Shown here: positions 6,425-12,285 of the stretch, piece after piece | How the letters are laid out: the number at the start of each line of letters is the position of its first letter | How positions within the stretch are numbered: the stretch's first letter is position 1 | Assembly (NCBI GenBank): GCA_002382525.1 | Contig: DFYA01000176.1 | Location: 1-16,599, forward strand | Direction: 5' to 3' | DNA from: Opitutaceae bacterium UBA4094 | GTDB lineage: Bacteria > Verrucomicrobiota > Verrucomicrobiia > Opitutales > Opitutaceae | DNA: 16,599 bases | The notes under the pieces: model-generated | What the model saw: only the letters and a program-made list of their open reading frames with translations | The model's database searches: none | What the model was told of the DNA's origin: nothing | Position numbers and translations under genes: made by a program

Positions 6425-8529
6425 GAGGGACGAAATTTAAGCAGCATGACGGCGTTGGCGGGGAGCGGAACGTGGACAACGAGTGCGTCGGAGGCGGCCG
6501 GAGGCAGGGTCTGGCGGGTGTGGAGCGGGTCCGAGGTGCCTCCAAGGAAGTTGCCGTTCGCGCGGTCAAGCAGCCAGGTGTCCATCGCGAGGGCACGGCC
6601 TTGCAACGAGGGCGGCAGGTGATCGAGGGCCAGGCGCACGGCGAAGGTCTGCGGGTCGGCGTAGTCGGTCCATTGGTAATTCCAGAGGAGCACGGCGAGC
6701 TCGCCCGTATCCGTGGCGGTGGCGGCGATGGCGTAGAGGCCCAGCCCCTCGTCGTCACGAGGACCGGTTTCGCAGGCGAGGCGTTCGGGCGGCAGCATCG
6801 CCTGGAGGTGCACGGCGTGGCCGTAGGGGGTGAGGCGATCGGGGCAGGTAGCCAGATGTCCGGCGAGGAGCTCCCGCGACTTAGTTGTATCGATCCGCAG
6901 GATACGGCCGAGATAGGCGAGGCTTTCCTCGGTGGGCACAAAGAGGTTTTTGCGCGGGTTGGCGTGTGCCCAAGTCCAGTGAAAGGGGATCACCTGCGGG
7001 CCCTGTTCCTGATACCAGTAATGCAGGCTGAGTATGCCGGTGGCCTGCGTGAGAAAGTCGTCGGGCAGGCTGGAACCTTGCTGGGAGGTGGGGAAGACGC
7101 CGGTCTCGTTCACCAAGCAGGGCGTGTCGGCGGGTAAATCGCGTTCGGCAAGCCAATCGCGCACGGTGGTCAGCTCGGTGGCGGCGACGCGGCGGGGACG
7201 ATCTTCGGCATGGAAGAGGTATTGGTGCCACGAGAGGAAATCGAGGGCGGCACGATCGGCGGTCGACGCGGCGCAATGGTCCAGCAACGCCTGAATGCGT
7301 TTGCGGTTAAAGCTGCACGGGGAGGGGCCGCCGAGGGTGATCCGACGACCGGCGGGCAGGCGACCGCGGGCGATCTCGAGCGCTTCGCGCCACAAGCGAA
7401 AGCAGCGGACATAATCGGACTCGGAGAGGACGTGGTCGCCGCACTCGCTTTCGTTGAAGACTTCGAGGTGGAGGGGATTGTCGAAGAGGGAGGCAAGCTC
7501 GACGATGGCGGCGGCGGCGTTATGGCGATAGGCCTGTTCCGTCATCCGGCCCTCACAGAGCGCCTTCACGTCGTCGTGGGGCACGGGTGTGAGCAGTTCG
7601 TCGCTGTAATCCGTGAGCCGGCGAATGCGCGCGAGGCGGTCCGCCGCGTCGGGGACAGCGTGCATGTTGCCGGGGAAAAATTCGCCGCTCATCAGGCCGA
7701 AGACGCGAGTGATCTTGCCGCGTCCGAAGTGGCGCCGGGCGGCCTCGACGGTCTCCGGATGGGCATCCGCGAGCCGGATGCAGTGGTGGCTTTCGGGGCG
7801 GGTGAAGGGGCCGAGGTTTCGGGCGCAGTTCACCGTGACAAACGCGTCGGCGCGGAGGTGATCCCGGCGGATGTGGGGTGCGGCGGCCAAGGCGGTGCGG
7901 GCGCGAAAGACGGCGAGGTCGGGAGGGGCGGGGCGGGCGTGCAAGGCAAACCCGTTGGCGCCGGAAAGCAGTTCCACGGCGATGAGGTTTTGTCCGGCGC
8001 GAAGCGGCAGGTGAAAGTCGTGATCGATCAGGCCCGGCGGACAGTGATCGTTGCCCGATTGGGTGAAGGTGGAGAAAACTTCCTCGCCGTTTACCCACCA
8101 TCGCATGCGCCAGTTGGCGCCGGCGCAGACGTGGACCGGACCGGCTTCGGAACGCGAAACTTCGGCCAAGAGCAACGCATGGTTCCGGTCGGCCGCGACG
8201 CCGGAAGGGAGGGTGAGCGGCATGATGTCGAGGAGGTCCTCTTCCATCTCCAGGCGCACGCCGTCGAGGCGACGGCCCGCGACGATACGCGAATTTACCG
8301 CGGCCGCACGGGGTGCCTCGATCAGGCTGCTTTTCCACGACACCGGCTCGGTCGCGACATAGTGAAAAACCGTCCATGGTCCGAAGAAATCGCGGCCCGT
8401 CGCAAGGGACGCGGGCGACGTTTGTCTTGTTGCGGGATCACAATGCGGAGCGGCCGGAACACAGAAGGGATGCACGCTTCCGAAGCTCCGACGGATCACC
8501 GGAGGGTTCAACCCGAGCGGAACTTTCAC
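6421..8529 (-). CDS. Putative clan GH-A glycoside hydrolase (GH39-like)
   Basis: The protein is about 702 aa from the GTG at 8529. Residues about 45-200 look like a beta-sandwich sugar-binding domain (LLLAEV, WRMRWWVNGEEVFST, LPLRAGQNLIAVELLSG). Residues about 220-530 read as a TIM barrel with a likely acid/base Glu in HLEVFNESE (N359, E360), DFLSWHQY (430-437) and a likely nucleophile in CLVNETG (E475), followed by a C-terminal beta domain. The order NE, SxHxY, E fits clan GH-A and is closest in feel to GH39 (beta-xylosidase/alpha-iduronidase), but I cannot place it in a numbered family. No signal peptide is seen, so an intracellular enzyme is likely. It lies after lacI and overlaps uxaC by 4 bases, so it probably frees a hexuronate from an imported oligosaccharide. 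The start is uncertain: residues 1-45 are low in domain-like sequence, a GGAGG lies rather far upstream, and a later GTG is possible. Confidence 0.7.
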   Translation of the reverse strand: MKVPLGLNPPVIRRSFGSVHPFCVPAAPHCDPATRQTSPASLATGRDFFGPWTVFHYVATEPVSWKSSLIEAPRAAAVNSRIVAGRRLDGVRLEMEEDLLDIMPLTLPSGVAADRNHALLLAEVSRSEAGPVHVCAGANWRMRWWVNGEEVFSTFTQSGNDHCPPGLIDHDFHLPLRAGQNLIAVELLSGANGFALHARPAPPDLAVFRARTALAAAPHIRRDHLRADAFVTVNCARNLGPFTRPESHHCIRLADAHPETVEAARRHFGRGKITRVFGLMSGEFFPGNMHAVPDAADRLARIRRLTDYSDELLTPVPHDDVKALCEGRMTEQAYRHNAAAAIVELASLFDNPLHLEVFNESECGDHVLSESDYVRCFRLWREALEIARGRLPAGRRITLGGPSPCSFNRKRIQALLDHCAASTADRAALDFLSWHQYLFHAEDRPRRVAATELTTVRDWLAERDLPADTPCLVNETGVFPTSQQGSSLPDDFLTQATGILSLHYWYQEQGPQVIPFHWTWAHANPRKNLFVPTEESLAYLGRILRIDTTKSRELLAGHLATCPDRLTPYGHAVHLQAMLPPERLACETGPRDDEGLGLYAIAATATDTGELAVLLWNYQWTDYADPQTFAVRLALDHLPPSLQGRALAMDTWLLDRANGNFLGGTSDPLHTRQTLPPAASDALVVHVPLPANAVMLLKFRPS

Positions 8530-8562
8530 TGTAAAGTAGCACGGCCTCCCTACGATCCGTGG

Positions 8563-8582
8563 CTGAGAGTTTAACGTCTCAG
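8563..8582. promoter_or_regulatory. 20-bp imperfect palindrome between lacI and the hydrolase gene
   Basis: On the minus strand CTGAGACGTTAAACTCTCAG pairs at 8 of 10 positions. It overlaps the lacI stop codon and shares CTGAGACGTT with a site at the lacI start (9582-9591 on the plus strand). It may be an internal operator or a small attenuating hairpin. Confidence 0.35.
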
Positions 8583-9595
8583 GAGCGGGTCGCGGTGGTC
8601 GCGCCGGGAGACCATTTACCCGGGACGAGGCCGTGTTGGGGCCAGGCGGGAATGCCCAGTTCGTTTTGTTGAAGGCGGAGGACGACGCGTTCGACGGCGG
8701 AGCGGGCGATTTGTTCGTGGCCGTAGTCGATGCCGCTCACGTCGTGGTCGCCGAGACGGCGAAGGCTTGCGAATCCGAGATCTTTTGGGATGCGGTAGCC
8801 CCCTTCACGAAGCCACGCGGAATGGGCGCTCGACGTCATGGATATGACGCAATCGGGGCGAAGTTTTTCGATCCATGAAAGCAGGGAGGGCTTGGATTCG
8901 TCCCGGGAGAGCCAGGCGGCCGAGCCACGCAAGACGGCCTGCCGGGTGGTTTCGGCGATGAAGGAATTGCTGATGCGGTGTTCGGTGATCGCATCGATGC
9001 GAGCGGGAAGGGCCAGGCCGATGCGGCGGTAACCCAGGCGGCGCAATTCGCGCAACACGGTCTGCACCGAGAAGGCGTAGTCGTGCAGCACGCGGTCCAG
9101 CACGGGCCGGACGATGGTGGGGCCGACGGCGACGGCCGCGAAGCGATTCCACGTCAGGCGCAAGCCACCCGGACCGTGAGGGAGCGGGGCGAGGATCAGG
9201 CCGCGCACGCCACGGTAGGCGAGGACGTGGGAGGCCTTGGCTTGGGAGGAGTAGGCGCCAAGCCAAAAAGGCTCCAACGTGTAGCCGAGCTGCGCGGCGC
9301 GGGTAGCGGCGGGGGCGAAAAACACGGAAGGAAAGCCGACGCGCCAGGCGTCGGCAGTGGACCAATTGGTGACGTAGGCCAGGGTGGAGTGGCGGGCGAT
9401 CAACTGGCGGTCGCGGCGGTAGTTGTTAAGAATCGAAAGGGCGGGGTCGGGGGCATAGCCGGCCTTGGCGGCGGCGTCATGGACGCGCGCCCGAGTTTCG
9501 GCCGATACCTCCGGCGAGTTTCTCAGCGCGAGAGAAATGGTCATGGCGCTGACTCCGAGCTGGCGAGCAAGGTCGCGTTGGCTGAGACGTTTCAC
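8579..9595 (-). CDS. LacI-family transcriptional regulator
   Basis: This 338-aa protein has a LacI-type N-terminal DNA-binding domain: SQRDLARQLGVSAMTISLAL (5-24) is the helix-turn-helix and ALRNSPEVSAETRARVHDAA the continuation with hinge-proximal residues. Residues about 70-330 form a periplasmic-binding-like effector domain (LAYVTNW, GYRRIGLALP, PDCVIS). The start is GTG at 9595, because it begins KRLSQRDLA as in the family; no strong Shine-Dalgarno is visible. It is the first gene of the minus-strand cluster with the glycoside hydrolase, uxaC and the SDR, with 49 bases to the hydrolase gene, and likely represses the operon until a uronate or derived sugar binds. LacI-operator-like sequence at its own start suggests autoregulation, which is inference. 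Confidence 0.9.
   Translation of the reverse strand: MKRLSQRDLARQLGVSAMTISLALRNSPEVSAETRARVHDAAAKAGYAPDPALSILNNYRRDRQLIARHSTLAYVTNWSTADAWRVGFPSVFFAPAATRAAQLGYTLEPFWLGAYSSQAKASHVLAYRGVRGLILAPLPHGPGGLRLTWNRFAAVAVGPTIVRPVLDRVLHDYAFSVQTVLRELRRLGYRRIGLALPARIDAITEHRISNSFIAETTRQAVLRGSAAWLSRDESKPSLLSWIEKLRPDCVISMTSSAHSAWLREGGYRIPKDLGFASLRRLGDHDVSGIDYGHEQIARSAVERVVLRLQQNELGIPAWPQHGLVPGKWSPGATTATRS
9583..9594. promoter_or_regulatory. LacI-operator-like site at lacI start codon
   Basis: TGAGACGTTTCA is palindromic at 5 of 6 positions and close to the TGAAACGTTTCA form typical of LacI-family operators (central CG). It overlaps codons 1-4 of the lacI-type gene, so codon constraint could also explain it. 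Confidence 0.3.
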
Positions 9596-9879
9596 GTGGA
9601 GGCCATTGGGGTTTTACGACGGGCTTATGTTTCCCGGTATTTGTGGATTTTGTTGAAGGCGGGTTGTGTCTGGAAAGGCAGTGACATCCCTCGCCATGTG
9701 CATTCGACCGCGTCCAACGTGAGCGAGGCATTTTTGGAAGTCTTGTCCCCCAGATGGCGAGGTCGATTGGCGGGGGCGTCTATGCCCCGGAACGGGTGCG
9801 AGTTTTCGCAGGGCGAGGGAGTCGTCGGGGCGAAACAGGCAGAAGGATTGAGCGTGGGATAGACCGCGGATGTGGACTG

Positions 9880-9928
9880 GAGGAGCGGTGGCAATCTTGC
9901 CGCCGAGCGTCGGTAGGTTGGTGAGGGC
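9880..9928 (+). repeat. Extragenic repeat, copy 1
   Basis: GGAGGAGCGG is followed by the stem TGGCAATCTTGCCGCC (within the imperfect palindrome CGGTGGCAATCTTGCCGCCG at 9886-9905), then GAGCGTCGG and TTGGTGAGGGCG. A second copy with the same order of blocks lies at 10738-10785. The stretch 9596-9877 before it contains nothing recognisable besides the presumed lacI-operon promoter area. Confidence 0.65.
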
Positions 9929-9930
9929 GG

Positions 9931-10016
9931 TCGCCTGCGCTGGCAAGCGGATGACGGAGGCGGTGGCGGCGTGTCATGCGCAGGTGCAGTGTCGGCTGGA
10001 AACGCGGGGATTTGAC
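9931..10016 (+). pseudogene. Internally deleted vapC (PIN toxin) relic
   Basis: The DNA at 9931-9972 is nearly identical to vapC codons 18-31 (from 10341: TCGCCTGCGCTGG, then AAGCGGATGAC, GAGGCGGTGGC). After one small change it jumps to a segment (about 9974-10016) resembling vapC DNA at 10538-10585. In frame it reads GKRMTEAVAA and then CHAQVQCRLETRGFDF, compared with VKRMTEAVAA and EYAKVRCQLEGAGIKI of the intact toxin. About 50 codons of the PIN core, including the catalytic acids, are missing. The relic abuts the promoter of the intact vapBC pair. Confidence 0.75.
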
Positions 10017-10046
10017 TTTCAGGCAATTTGCATACCGTATATACGG
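10012..10046 (+). promoter_or_regulatory. vapBC promoter and autoregulatory palindrome
   Basis: TTGACT (10012-10017) is a good -35. The perfect 12-bp palindrome CCGTATATACGG (10035-10046) overlaps the -10 position (GTATAT at 10037-10042, spacing 19) and ends one base before the vapB ATG. AbrB-type VapB proteins repress their own promoters through such sites. There is no Shine-Dalgarno before the ATG, so a leaderless transcript is possible. Confidence 0.5.
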
Positions 10047-10047
10047 C

Positions 10048-10293
10048 ATGAGCAAGACGGTTAAAACGCGGGTATTTCAGTCGGGGAACTCGCAGGCGAT
10101 TCGGTTGCCGAAGGCGTTTCGGCTTAGGTCGTCGGTCGTTCTCTTGGAGAAGACTCCGCAGGGGATTTTGGTGCAGGAGGACGGGGAGACCGCGCGGCGG
10201 GTGCGGGCGTTTGCGAAGCTCGCGGGGAGTTGTGCGGATTTTCCGGAGATTGAGCCGAACACGGCGGCCAACGTGAAACGCGACTGGGAATGA
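10048..10293 (+). CDS. vapB: Antitoxin, AbrB/VapB type
   Basis: This 81-aa protein has the SpoVT/AbrB swapped-hairpin DNA-binding N-terminus (KTRVFQSGNSQAIRLPKAFR, 6-25), the hallmark of VapB antitoxins, and a C-terminal toxin-wrapping tail ending NVKRDWE. The start at ATG 10048 gives the usual MxxxxKTxVFxSGNSQAIRLP beginning; a longer frame from 9976 runs back into the vapC relic and is rejected. Its stop overlaps the vapC start by 4 bases (ATGA). VapB binds and inhibits VapC and, with it, represses the operon; the CCGTATATACGG palindrome just upstream is the likely operator. Confidence 0.9.
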   Translation: MSKTVKTRVFQSGNSQAIRLPKAFRLRSSVVLLEKTPQGILVQEDGETARRVRAFAKLAGSCADFPEIEPNTAANVKRDWE

Positions 10294-10706
10294 TCTTCCT
10301 GCCTGATACGAATGCGTTCTCGGCTTATCTTGCCGGGAGGTCGCCTGCGCTGGTGAAGCGGATGACCGAGGCGGTGGCTGCCGGTGAAGTGCGGCTGTCG
10401 TTTATGGTGCTGGCGGAACTTCAGTTTGGAGCGGAGAAGGCGCGGCGGGAACTGGGCCACACGCGGTTTGTGAAGAAGGTCGAGAGTCTGCGCGGGTTGT
10501 TGGAGGTGGAGCCGTTGGGTGAAGCCGTCGCGGTGGAGTATGCGAAGGTGCGGTGTCAGTTGGAGGGGGCGGGGATCAAGATCGGGGATCGCGACACGTT
10601 GATTGCGGCGCATGCGCTGGCGTTGGGGGCGGTGTTGATCACGCGGAATGTGCGCGAGTTTTCTCGGGTCGATGGGCTCGTGGTGGAGAATTGGCAGACG
10701 GACTGA
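10290..10706 (+). CDS. vapC: PIN-domain ribonuclease toxin
   Basis: This 138-aa protein is a VapC toxin, a Mg-dependent RNase that typically cuts tRNA or rRNA. The PIN acidic residues are present: D6 (LPDTNAFSAYL), E43 (LAELQFGAE), D100/D102 (GDRDTLIAAHALALG) and the ITRNVREF segment (117-124). It appears intact and full length. It overlaps vapB by 4 bases and has no separate Shine-Dalgarno, so translation is probably coupled. A deleted relic of a closely related toxin lies 0.4 kb upstream. Confidence 0.92.
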   Translation: MIFLPDTNAFSAYLAGRSPALVKRMTEAVAAGEVRLSFMVLAELQFGAEKARRELGHTRFVKKVESLRGLLEVEPLGEAVAVEYAKVRCQLEGAGIKIGDRDTLIAAHALALGAVLITRNVREFSRVDGLVVENWQTD

Positions 10707-10737
10707 GCGCGCCGGTAGGTCGCAGAGGTAGGGTCGA

Positions 10738-10785
10738 TGGAGGGGCGGCAAGATTGCGCCGAGCGTGGATTGGGTGGTGAACGCG
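10738..10785 (+). repeat. Extragenic repeat, copy 2
   Basis: GGAGGGGCGGCAAGATTGCG, then CCGAGCGTGG and GGGTGGTGAACGCG, repeat the block order of the copy at 9880-9928, with the central GGCAA..TTGC stem in inverted orientation. The two copies bracket the vapC relic and the vapBC pair. Confidence 0.6.
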
Positions 10786-10811
10786 ACTTGATTGGATTCC
10801 GTAAACCGTGT

Positions 10812-10830
10812 CGGCGGTTGGAAGCCGCCG
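10812..10830. repeat. Short GC palindrome downstream of sufS
   Basis: CGGCGG (10812-10817) and CCGCCG (10825-10830) pair around the loop TTGGAAG. It lies 43 bases beyond the sufS stop in the sufS direction of transcription. With no T-run it looks like an extragenic palindrome, but it may mark the transcript end. Confidence 0.45.
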
Positions 10831-10872
10831 CTCCTTCTTGTGGTCGGCGGTCCGTTGGGAATCCCGCGTGTA

Positions 10873-12108
10873 TCAACCGGCGAAGAATTTCTGGATGCGG
10901 CGCATGGACTTAACGAGGACTTCGATTTCTTCGTTGGTGTTATAAACGTAGAAACTGGCGCGGGTCGTCGAAGGCAGGCCGAGCTTGCGCATCAGCGGCT
11001 GGTTGCAGTGGTGTCCGCCACGAAGGGCCACGCCGTCTTGGTCGGCGAACGTGACCACGTCGTGCGCATGCACGTCGGCGAAGGCGAAACTCACAAGGCC
11101 ACCGCGGGGCTTGCCGGGTTTGGGGCCGAGGATGCGGATGCCGGGGAGTTCGCTGAGCGCGGCGCAGGCGCGTTCGCCGAGGGCGTAGTCGTGGGCGGCG
11201 ATGGAATGGCGTCCGAGGGAGTCGAGGTAGTCGAAGGCGGCGTGGAGGCCGATGGCGTCGGCGACATTGGGCGTGCCGGCTTCGTGGCGCTCGGGGGACG
11301 GTTTCCAGGTGGAGCCTTCGAAGGTGACGTTGACGACGATGCCGCCGCCGGTCTGCCACGGGGGCATCGTATCCAGAAGCTGGCGACGACCGTAGAGGAC
11401 GCCGATGCCGGTCGGGCCGGCCATCTTGTGTCCACTGAAGGCGAGGAAGTCGCAGCCGATCGCCTGCACGTCGACGAGCTCGTGTCCGATGGACTGGGCG
11501 GCGTCGATTACGGTGACGGCGCCGACGGCGCGGGCTTTGGCGCAGAGGGCGGCGGCGTCGTTGAGCACGCCAAGGGTATTGGACAGGTGGGTGAAGGCGA
11601 AGAGCTTCACCCGCGGGGTGAGGAGCTGGTCGAGGGCGTCGAGGTCGAGACCGTGCTCGGCGTCGGCACCGGCGACGGGGACATATTTGAGGGTGGCGCC
11701 GGTGCGGGCGGCGAGTTGCTGCCAGGGGACGAGGTTGGAGTGGTGCTCCATCTCGGTCGCGAGAATGACGTCGCCGGGCTTGAGGTTGGCGGGGCCCCAG
11801 GATTGGGCGACGAGGTTGATGGATTCGGTGGTGCCGCGGGTGAAGACGATCTCGGCGGAATGGGCGGCATTGATGAACTTGGCGGCGCGGACGCGGGCGG
11901 CTTCGTAGCCGTCGGTGGCGCGCATGGAGAGCGCGTGGAGTCCGCGGTGGACGTTGGAGTTGTCGCGCTCGTAGTAGCGGGCGATCGCGTCGATGACAGA
12001 GCGCGGCTTTTGCGTGGTGGCGCCGTTGTCGAGATAAACGAGAGGCTTGCCGCCGACGTGTTGGTCGAGGGCGGGGAAATCGATGCGGAGGTTGGGCGAG
12101 AGACTCAC
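10873..12108 (-). CDS. sufS: Cysteine desulfurase SufS
   Basis: This 411-aa class V aminotransferase-fold enzyme takes sulfur from L-cysteine as a protein persulfide for Fe-S cluster assembly in the cytoplasm. Visible features are the N-terminal KPLVYLDNGATTQKP (21-35), RGTTESINLVA (91-101), H122-H123 near the cofactor, D202 in IDAAQSIGH, the PLP lysine K228 in FSGHKMAGPTGIG, and the active cysteine C368 in ALRGGHHCNQPL. The short Cys loop marks group II desulfurases (SufS), which need a partner such as SufU. The start codon is GTG at 12108; no better start exists and the N-terminus has normal length. No Shine-Dalgarno is seen. The first codons lie in a 101-bp direct repeat, also found 2.86 kb away next to sufU. 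Confidence 0.95.
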   Translation of the reverse strand: MSLSPNLRIDFPALDQHVGGKPLVYLDNGATTQKPRSVIDAIARYYERDNSNVHRGLHALSMRATDGYEAARVRAAKFINAAHSAEIVFTRGTTESINLVAQSWGPANLKPGDVILATEMEHHSNLVPWQQLAARTGATLKYVPVAGADAEHGLDLDALDQLLTPRVKLFAFTHLSNTLGVLNDAAALCAKARAVGAVTVIDAAQSIGHELVDVQAIGCDFLAFSGHKMAGPTGIGVLYGRRQLLDTMPPWQTGGGIVVNVTFEGSTWKPSPERHEAGTPNVADAIGLHAAFDYLDSLGRHSIAAHDYALGERACAALSELPGIRILGPKPGKPRGGLVSFAFADVHAHDVVTFADQDGVALRGGHHCNQPLMRKLGLPSTTRASFYVYNTNEEIEVLVKSMRRIQKFFAG

Positions 12109-12177
12109 GGAGTGGCGGATTTTTTAACCACGAAACACACGAAATACACGAAAGGCGCAGATCGGGATCGGGCGGAG
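12077..12177. repeat. 101-bp direct repeat, copy A
   Basis: This stretch matches 14940-15040 at about 92 of 101 positions without gaps, and 12094-12147 is identical. It contains the first 11 codons of sufS, the leader, and an AACCACGAAACACACGAA unit with a 9-base period. Together with copy B it brackets the beta-strand-repeat protein gene. Confidence 0.9.
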
Positions 12178-12185
12178 AGCGGGAG

Positions 12186-12223
12186 TTTTTTTAACCGCGA
12201 AGGAACGCGAAGAGACGCCAAGG
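12186..12223. repeat. 'AACCGCGAAGGAACGCGAAG' periodic repeat unit
   Basis: TTTTTTTAACCGCGAAGGAA followed by CGCGAAGAGACGCCAAGGCGG is a variant of the T-rich lead plus GCGAA-every-10-bases unit, sitting 9 bases after direct-repeat copy A. The remaining stretch to 12285 shows nothing else. Confidence 0.55.
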
Positions 12224-12285
12224 CGGAGGGCGAACAGAACGCGACGCGGGCGAGGGGGCAAGCCGGCGGCGCAAGTTGCGACGCG

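Noticed and set aside
7210..8574. 454-codon plus-strand open frame opposite the glycoside hydrolase
   Set aside because: Antisense shadow; no recognisable domain, whereas the minus strand has catalytic motifs and operon coupling.
9625..10026. 133-codon minus-strand open frame upstream of lacI
   Set aside because: Pro/Ser/Arg-rich, no motif, and it crosses the extragenic repeat and the vapC relic antisense.
12121..12223. Periodic CACGAA units as a CRISPR array
   Set aside because: The period is 9-10 bases with no 25-37-base repeats and no unique spacers.
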